This document shows positions 59,196-64,000 of a stretch of 64,000 nucleotides of DNA, piece after piece (positions within the stretch are counted from its first letter, which is position 1; each line of letters opens with the position of its first letter). The stretch is taken from positions 125,290-189,289 of the forward strand of contig NZ_JAIQYY010000017.1 of assembly GCF_020181035.1 (NCBI RefSeq), read 5' to 3'. The position numbers and the translations under genes were made by a program. The notes beneath the pieces were generated by a model that was not told the DNA's origin, made no database searches, and saw only the letters and a list, made by a program, of their open reading frames with translations. The stretch comes from Streptomyces sp. CoH27 (lineage in GTDB: Bacteria > Actinomycetota > Actinomycetes > Streptomycetales > Streptomycetaceae).

Positions 59196-59576
59196 GACCG
59201 CCCTCCCCAGCTGATGCGCGTCACCTTGAGCCTCCAGGCTGGTACGGAATCGTCACCTGTGCGGTCGACCGCCTCGGACGCCTGCCCGAGTGCCGGTGTT
59301 CTCAACCGCCTCCGCACTCTCAACGATGGTCACTCGAAAGAGTTACGGGGCTGCATACCGTCATCGGCACTCTACGTGAGGGTCTCGACACGGTGGAGAG
59401 ATGACCAGCAGACCCTCAACTTTTCATCACAACCTATGCCCCATTCAGCCGCTTTTCTTCCCGTTTCGGGATGTCCGAGGCTAGATTCGCAATGAGTCAT
59501 ATTTTCATCTCCTTAGACCGGAGATGTACGGTCGTTGGCACCGTATCCGCCCAGAACGGCTACAAGGGGTCACGCA
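59196..59576. other. Divergent bldM-whiD promoter region
   Basis: This 381-bp gap contains the sigma-BldN promoter of bldM. On the whiD side is a short inverted repeat CATCTCC...GGAGATG (59506-59512 with 59520-59526) within 70 bp of the whiD start. No gene is seen. Confidence 0.7.
59320..59347 (-). promoter_or_regulatory. Sigma-BldN promoter of bldM
   Basis: Read leftward: CGTAAC (59347-59342), exactly 16 bp, then CGTTGA (59325-59320). This is the recalled sigma-BldN consensus. The start would be near 59313, giving a leader of about 118 nt. Confidence 0.85.
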
Positions 59577-59906
59577 ATGGCAGATTTCTCCCGCCTTCCC
59601 GGACCGAACGCGGACCTGTGGGACTGGCAGCTGCTGGCTGCCTGCCGCGGGGTGGACAGCTCGCTCTTCTTCCACCCGGAGGGCGAGCGCGGAGCGGCTC
59701 GGAGCGCTCGTGAGAACTCGGCCAAGGAGGTTTGTATGAGGTGCCCTGTCCGCGCGGAGTGCGCGGCGCACGCGCTGGCGGTGCGCGAGCCGTACGGCGT
59801 GTGGGGCGGCCTGACCGAGGACGAGCGCGAAGAGTTGATGGGACGGGCCCGTAACCGCCTGGTGTCGGCGTCGACCACCAGCGGGGACACCGCCCCGAGC
59901 CGCTGA
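59577..59906 (+). CDS. whiD: WhiB-like iron-sulfur protein WhiD
   Basis: 109 aa from the ATG at 59577 with AAGGGG 8 bp upstream. The four [4Fe-4S] ligands are Cys in LLAACRG and the CMRCPVRAEC cluster (CxxCxxxxxC), followed by the typical YGVWGGLTEDERE segment. WhiD is required for spore maturation and septum spacing. The neighbourhood (bldM, groEL1) supports whiD rather than another wbl gene. Confidence 0.93.
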   Translation: MADFSRLPGPNADLWDWQLLAACRGVDSSLFFHPEGERGAARSARENSAKEVCMRCPVRAECAAHALAVREPYGVWGGLTEDEREELMGRARNRLVSASTTSGDTAPSR

Positions 59907-59981
59907 AGGAACGTTTCTGCATAGTCGCTCCCCCAGCGGGCACGCGTGCGCGTGCCCGGGACTCCTGCTGCGCGGGTGCCG

Positions 59982-60911
59982 CTACGCGCGCGTGGCCGGG
60001 CTCTGGTGGCCCTGTGTGCGGCCGGCCGCCCGGGCCAGCTGCTCCAGCGTCGCCGCCACGGCCGGCACCTGGGCCAGGTCGGGCAGGGTGAGGGCGACGA
60101 TCTCGCGCCGTACCGCCGGTTCCAGCCGTACCGTGCGCACCCCCCTCGGCCGTACCGACTCCACCGCGAGCTGCGGCAGTACGGCCACCCCGAGGCCCGC
60201 GCCGACCAGGCCGACCACCGCCGGGTAGTCGTCCGTGGCGAAGTCGATGCGCGGGGTGAAGCCGGCCCCCTCGCACACCTCCACCAGCTGTCCCCGGCAG
60301 CGCGGGCAGCCCGCGATCCAGGGCTCGTGAGCCAGCTCGCCGATGGCGACGCTCTCCGCGCGCGCGAGGCGGTGCCGCTCGGGCACGAGGGCCACCAGGC
60401 GGTCCATCAGCAGGGGCCGTACGACCAGGTCGCCCCAGTCCTCGGCGGCCGCCGCCCCGGCGTAGCGGAAGGCCAGGGCCAGGTCGCAGTCGCCCTCGCG
60501 CAGCAGCTCGACGGACTTCGGGGGCTCGGCCTCCTCCAGGGAGACACGGGTGCCGGGGTGGGCGGCGCGCAGGGCGGCCAGGGCGGTGGGGACCAGGGTG
60601 GAGCTGCCGCTGGGGAACGACACCAGCCGGACCCGGCCGGCGCGCAGGCCCGCGATGGCGGCGACCTCCTCCTCGGCGGCGGTGAGCCCGGCGAGGATGC
60701 CGGAGGCGTGCCGGACCAGGGCCTCACCCGCCTGGGTCAGGCGCATCTCGCGGCCGGAGCGGACCAGCAGCGGGGTGCCGACCGAGGTCTCCAGGGCCTT
60801 CATCTGCTGGCTGACGGCGGGCTGGGTGCATCCCAGTTCGCGCCCCGCCGCCGAGAAGGAGCCGGTGGCGGCGACGGCGCGCAGGACACGGAGATGGCGG
60901 GCCTCGATCAC
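59982..60911 (-). CDS. LysR-family transcription regulator
   Basis: 309 aa from a GTG at 60911 (VIEARHLRVLRAVAATGSF), the standard LysR start; an ATG at 61118 would run through the divergent gene. The N-terminal winged helix has FSAAGRELGCTQPAVSQQMKALE. The effector domain fills the rest, with CPRC at about 212. It is divergent to the MOSC gene, which it may regulate. Confidence 0.9.
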   Translation of the reverse strand: MIEARHLRVLRAVAATGSFSAAGRELGCTQPAVSQQMKALETSVGTPLLVRSGREMRLTQAGEALVRHASGILAGLTAAEEEVAAIAGLRAGRVRLVSFPSGSSTLVPTALAALRAAHPGTRVSLEEAEPPKSVELLREGDCDLALAFRYAGAAAAEDWGDLVVRPLLMDRLVALVPERHRLARAESVAIGELAHEPWIAGCPRCRGQLVEVCEGAGFTPRIDFATDDYPAVVGLVGAGLGVAVLPQLAVESVRPRGVRTVRLEPAVRREIVALTLPDLAQVPAVAATLEQLARAAGRTQGHQSPATRA

Positions 60912-60990
60912 CCTTCGAGCATAAGGCCCGCTTGGGGGGCGCGCCGGATAATCGGTCGACGCTTTGAGGCCGGTCGCATACCGTTCGTCC

Positions 60991-61659
60991 ATGAAGGTTC
61001 TCTCGGTCAATCTGGGCCGCCCGCAGCCGGTGCCGTACACGGACCAGGCGGAGGGTGTGACGGGCATCGACAAGAAGCCGGTCGACGGACCGGTGCGGGT
61101 GACGGCGCCCGGCCCCAAGGGGACCGGGGCCGGCGGGCTCGCCGGGGACGCGGTGTGCGACCTGCGTCATCACGGCGGGGACGACCAGGCGGTGTACGCC
61201 TACGCGCGCGAGGACCTGGACGACTGGGAGCGCGAGCTCGGCAGATCGTTGGCCAATGGTTCCTTCGGGGAGAACCTGACGACGCAGGGGCTGGACGTCT
61301 CCGGGGCGCTGATCGGCGAGCGCTGGCGGGTGGGTGCCGAGCTGGTCCTGGAGGTGACCGCGGGCCGGATTCCGTGCCGTACGTTCCAGGGCCATTTGGG
61401 CGAGCGCGGCTGGGTCAAGAGGTTCACCCGGAAGGCCGCCACGGGTGCCTACCTCCGGGTGATCGAACCGGGCGAGATCCGCTCCGGAGATCCGGTGGAG
61501 ATCGTGCACCGGCCGGAGCACGGGGTGACGGCGGCGATGCAGTTCCGTGCGGTCACCACCGAGCGGGAACTGCTGCCGCGGGTGCTCGCGGCGGGCGCGG
61601 CGCTGCACCCGGAGGCGCTGGAGCAGGCGCGCAAGTACGTGGCGGCGCAGCGGGGCTGA
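60991..61659 (+). CDS. MOSC domain protein
   Basis: 222 aa from the ATG at 60991. It shows the YiiM-like pattern: GDAVCDLRHHGGDDQAVYAY, FGENLTTQGLDVSGALIGERWRVG, and CRTF with the conserved Cys. MOSC domains use a conserved Cys to transfer sulfur to or from the molybdenum cofactor; YiiM members reduce N-hydroxylated substrates. A -10-like CATACC lies just before the start, so the mRNA may be leaderless. Confidence 0.88.
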   Translation: MKVLSVNLGRPQPVPYTDQAEGVTGIDKKPVDGPVRVTAPGPKGTGAGGLAGDAVCDLRHHGGDDQAVYAYAREDLDDWERELGRSLANGSFGENLTTQGLDVSGALIGERWRVGAELVLEVTAGRIPCRTFQGHLGERGWVKRFTRKAATGAYLRVIEPGEIRSGDPVEIVHRPEHGVTAAMQFRAVTTERELLPRVLAAGAALHPEALEQARKYVAAQRG

Positions 61660-61704
61660 GCGGCCGTCAGCGGGGCGCCCGCGCGGGGCCCGCGGCAGCG
61701 GACG

Positions 61705-61727
61705 CTGTCGGTCCGGGTCACTACCCT
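61705..61727 (+). promoter_or_regulatory. Weak RecA-NDp-like promoter of the SDR gene
   Basis: CTGTCGGTC (61705-61713), 8 bp, then TACCCT (61722-61727). Seven of nine bases of the upstream box match, and the -10 and spacing match fully. The predicted start falls on the ATG at 61734. This may be an ordinary promoter. Confidence 0.3.
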
Positions 61728-61733
61728 TGGGTC

Positions 61734-62507
61734 ATGACAACGGCTCTGATTACGGGATCGACCGCGGGGATCGGCGCCGCGTTCGCGCGGCGGCTGGCGG
61801 CGGACGGGCATGACCTCGTCCTGGTGGCGCGGGACACCGGACGGCTGCGCGAGCAGGCGACCGAACTGCACGACCGGCACGGCATCGAGGTGGAGGTGCT
61901 GACCGCCGACCTGTCCGAGGACAAGGGCATCGAGGCGGTGGCCGACCGGCTCGGCGACCGGAAGAACCCGGTGGACCTGCTGGTCAACAACGCCGGTTTC
62001 GGCAACAAGGGCCGCTACCTGGACGTGGCCATGGCCGACGAGCTGCGGATGCTCAAGGTGCACTGCGAGGCGGTGCTCCGGCTGACGTCGGCGGCGGCCG
62101 AGGCGATGCGCGAGCGGCGCCGGGGCGGGATCGTCAACGTCGCCTCCGTGGCTGCCTTCGTGCCGCGCGGCACCTACGGCGCCTCCAAGGCGTGGGTCGT
62201 GCAGTTCACCCAGGGCGCGGCCAAGGACCTGGCCGGCAGCGGGGTGCGGCTGATGGCCCTGTGCCCCGGCTTCGTGCGCACCGAGTTCCACCAGCGGGCC
62301 GGGATGGGCACGGACAACATCCCGGGCTGGATGTGGCTGGACGCCGACAAGCTGGTCGCGGCGGCCCTGGCCGATCTGGCGCGCGGGAAATCGTTGTCGA
62401 TCCCCGACCCGCGCTACAAGGCGCTGATGGGGCTGGTGAAGGTCACCCCGCGCGGGCTGCTGGGCGGGGTCACCTCCAGGACCGGCCGCAAGTACGGGCC
62501 GCAGTAG
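61734..62507 (+). CDS. Short-chain dehydrogenase/reductase
   Basis: 257 aa. The classical SDR pattern is complete: cofactor loop TGSTAGIG (about 7-14), LVNNAGFGN, Ser in VASVAAF, and YxxxK in YGASK. It starts at the ATG at 61734 with no ribosome site, and the -10 position suggests a leaderless mRNA. It resembles DltE/YqjQ-type SDRs. Substrate unknown. Confidence 0.9.
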   Translation: MTTALITGSTAGIGAAFARRLAADGHDLVLVARDTGRLREQATELHDRHGIEVEVLTADLSEDKGIEAVADRLGDRKNPVDLLVNNAGFGNKGRYLDVAMADELRMLKVHCEAVLRLTSAAAEAMRERRRGGIVNVASVAAFVPRGTYGASKAWVVQFTQGAAKDLAGSGVRLMALCPGFVRTEFHQRAGMGTDNIPGWMWLDADKLVAAALADLARGKSLSIPDPRYKALMGLVKVTPRGLLGGVTSRTGRKYGPQ

Positions 62508-62607
62508 CCCCGCCGGAGAAGCGGGTGACGCCGTCGCTCCGGTGTGGAAACGGGGCGAAAATGGGCGTGACGAAAAAACCGGGCCAGGGGGGCCGGGAGG
62601 CGGCGTC

Positions 62608-63315
62608 ATGACCTTCGTACAGCTCATCGAGTGCAGGACGAGCCGGCTGGACGAGATGAACCGGCTCATGGACGACTGGGTCGCCGGGACCAAGGGGAAA
62701 CGGACGGCGACGCACGCGCTGGTCGGCAAGGACCGCTCGGACGCGGCGCACATCGTGGAAGTGGTGGAGTTCCCGTCGTACGAGGAGGCGATGCGGAACT
62801 CGAACCTCCCGGAGACCGACAAGATCTTCCAGGGGATGGTCGCCCTGTGCGACGAGATGCCGACGTTCACCGATCTGGACGTCGTGCGGGACGAGCGGCT
62901 GGCCGAGGACACCGTACGGCGGTTCTTCGCGGCGCTGGAGACCCGGGGCGAACTGCCACCGCTCAACGACCTGCTGGACGAGGACATCCACAGCCATGAT
63001 CCGGTCAATCCGCAGGACACCATCGGGCTGGACAACGCGCGCAGCGAGTTCCGGATGTGGCGCGGCGGCTTCGACTTCGCGTTCCGGGTCGACGACGTGC
63101 TCGCCCAGGGCGACCGGGCCTGTGTGCGGTGGGCCTGGAACGCCACGCACAAGGGCGAGTTCCTGGGGATCGCGGCCACCGGCAGGTACGTCGTCATGAC
63201 CGGGATGACACTGTTCCGGTTCGCGGACAACGGCAAGATCGCCGAGATGTGGTGGCAGCACGACCAGCTCGGACTGATGCAGCAGCTGGGCGCGCTGGAC
63301 GAGTTGGAGCAGTAG
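62608..63315 (+). CDS. SnoaL-like (ester cyclase-type) protein
   Basis: 235 aa from the ATG at 62608 with GGGAGG upstream. Residues 1-90 (FVQLIECRTSRLDEMNRLMDDW, HIVEVVEFPSYEEAMRNS) look like a ferredoxin-like/DABB-type fold. Residues 95-235 match the SnoaL/NTF2-like pattern (TVRRFFAALETRG, EFLGIAATGRYVVMTGMTLFRFADNGKIAEMWWQHD). The two-domain form is not unusual in actinobacteria. The function is not determined. Confidence 0.82.
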   Translation: MTFVQLIECRTSRLDEMNRLMDDWVAGTKGKRTATHALVGKDRSDAAHIVEVVEFPSYEEAMRNSNLPETDKIFQGMVALCDEMPTFTDLDVVRDERLAEDTVRRFFAALETRGELPPLNDLLDEDIHSHDPVNPQDTIGLDNARSEFRMWRGGFDFAFRVDDVLAQGDRACVRWAWNATHKGEFLGIAATGRYVVMTGMTLFRFADNGKIAEMWWQHDQLGLMQQLGALDELEQ

Positions 63316-63341
63316 CCGGATCTTCCGGCGGCGGACAGGGC

Positions 63342-63377
63342 GAAGGCCCGGCTCCCCTCGCGGGGTGCCGGGCCTTC
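63342..63377. terminator. Bidirectional terminator
   Basis: GAAGGCCCGGC (63342-63352) pairs with GCCGGGCCTTC (63367-63377), with an internal CCCC/GGGG extension. It sits between the convergent SnoaL-like gene and groEL1. Confidence 0.8.
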
Positions 63378-63403
63378 AGCGGGAACGCTCAGGAGCGCTG
63401 GGC

Positions 63404-64000
63404 TCAGTGGGCGTGGCCGTGGCTGTGGCCGTGGCCCGCGGCCTCCGGCTCCTCTTCCTTCTTCTCGACGACCAGGGTCTCGGTCGTGAGCAGCAGGGAG
63501 GCGATGGAGGCGGCGTTCTCCAGGGCGGAGCGGGTGACCTTCACCGGGTCGATGACGCCGGCCTTGACCAGGTCGCCGTACTCGCCGGTGGCGGCGTTGT
63601 AACCGTTGCCCTTCTCCAGCTCGGCGACCTTGGAGACGATGACGTAGCCCTCCAGGCCGGCGTTCTCGGCGATCCAGCGCAGCGGCTCCACAGCGGCGCG
63701 GCGGACGACCGCGACACCCGTGGCCTCGTCGCCGGTCTTGCCGAGGTTGCCGTCCAGGACCTTCACCGCGTGGACGAGAGCCGAGCCACCACCGGAGACG
63801 ATGCCCTCCTCGACCGCGGCGCGGGTCGCGGAGATGGCGTCCTCCAGACGGTGCTTCTTCTCCTTCAGCTCCACCTCGGTGGCGGCGCCGACCTTGATCA
63901 CGCACACGCCGCCGGCCAGCTTCGCGAGGCGCTCCTGGAGCTTCTCGCGGTCCCAGTCGGAGTCGGTGTTCTCGATCTCGGCCTTGATCTGGGCGACGCG
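63404..64000 (-). CDS. groEL1: GroEL1 chaperonin, C-terminal part (runs off the window)
   Basis: 198 C-terminal residues are visible; the gene continues beyond 64000. Typical segments are ERLAKLAGGVCVIKVGAATEVELKEKKHRLEDA and VSGGGSALVHA, then ATGVAVVRRA and NAATGEYGDLVKAGVIDPVKVTR. The last ten residues, GHGHSHGHAH, are His-rich, as in actinobacterial GroEL1, instead of the usual Gly-Gly-Met tail. The upstream part and groES are not in view. Confidence 0.95.
   Translation of the reverse strand, partial: RVAQIKAEIENTDSDWDREKLQERLAKLAGGVCVIKVGAATEVELKEKKHRLEDAISATRAAVEEGIVSGGGSALVHAVKVLDGNLGKTGDEATGVAVVRRAAVEPLRWIAENAGLEGYVIVSKVAELEKGNGYNAATGEYGDLVKAGVIDPVKVTRSALENAASIASLLLTTETLVVEKKEEEPEAAGHGHSHGHAH

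Noticed and set aside
59946..61733. Upstream extension of the SDR gene frame
   Set aside because: The frame runs through the LysR and MOSC genes; the SDR domain starts with its cofactor loop right after the ATG at 61734.
1..64000. tRNA, rRNA, CRISPR arrays, insertion sequences, prophage
   Set aside because: I read the intergenic regions on both strands and found no such element; repeats present are short and within or beside genes.

Overview
The window is very GC-rich chromosomal DNA from a Streptomyces (or a close relative). The evidence is GTG/TTG starts, leaderless transcripts, and developmental genes in a recognisable order: groEL1 (end only), whiD, bldM, the sigma factor shbA, guaB, guaB3, glpD, a cluster of Ser/Thr kinases, a cholesterol-oxidase-like GMC enzyme, chorismate mutase, guaA, a PspC two-component pair, two NlpC/P60 hydrolases, pcrA/uvrD, an M23 peptidase, a lipase and an isobutyryl-CoA mutase small subunit. 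From memory this order resembles the S. coelicolor SCO4762-SCO4800 region; I could not check that. I saw no insertion sequence, prophage, CRISPR array, tRNA or rRNA.

Left part (1-11.5 kb): two repetitive secreted proteins, then a compact accessory-looking cluster. A MoxR AAA+ ATPase, a DUF5682 protein and a VWA protein form a three-gene operon with ATGA overlaps. Divergent to it are a SWIM zinc-finger protein and a DUF5691 protein. Between the two arms lies a perfect 16-bp inverted repeat. Each arm carries the actinobacterial RecA-independent DNA-damage motif (TTGTCRGTG-N8-TANNNT, recognised by PafBC in mycobacteria). The same motif stands directly before pcrA at 16.9 kb. This cluster is the best candidate in the window for an undescribed system: a damage-induced ATPase/VWA chaperone-like machine with a possible TraB/EreA-like hydrolase.

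Middle part (11.5-36.5 kb): B12-dependent acyl-CoA mutase subunit, lipase, cell-wall hydrolases (one behind a c-di-AMP riboswitch), pcrA, a LuxR/histidine-kinase pair with PspC proteins, DoxX, IPT/TIG and DUF4429 proteins, a class II aldolase, guaA, and a chorismate mutase preceded by a Phe/Tyr leader peptide and a strong terminator (probable attenuation). These are followed by a sortase-anchored LAXTG surface protein, a GMC oxidoreductase and an aldehyde dehydrogenase with a perfect 24-bp operator-like palindrome upstream.

Right part (36.5-64 kb): six kinase-like genes, of which one is a pseudokinase with a ~330-residue disordered insert in its activation segment. Five of them carry a C-terminal membrane anchor and an extracytoplasmic domain. 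Then come glpD, a nucleotide-sugar dehydrogenase homologue without its catalytic residues, the guaB3/guaB pair, shbA, bldM (behind a textbook sigma-BldN promoter), whiD, LysR/MOSC, SDR, a SnoaL-like protein and the His-rich C-terminus of GroEL1. Overall this is a core-chromosome region combining purine synthesis, cell-wall and sporulation control, and signalling.
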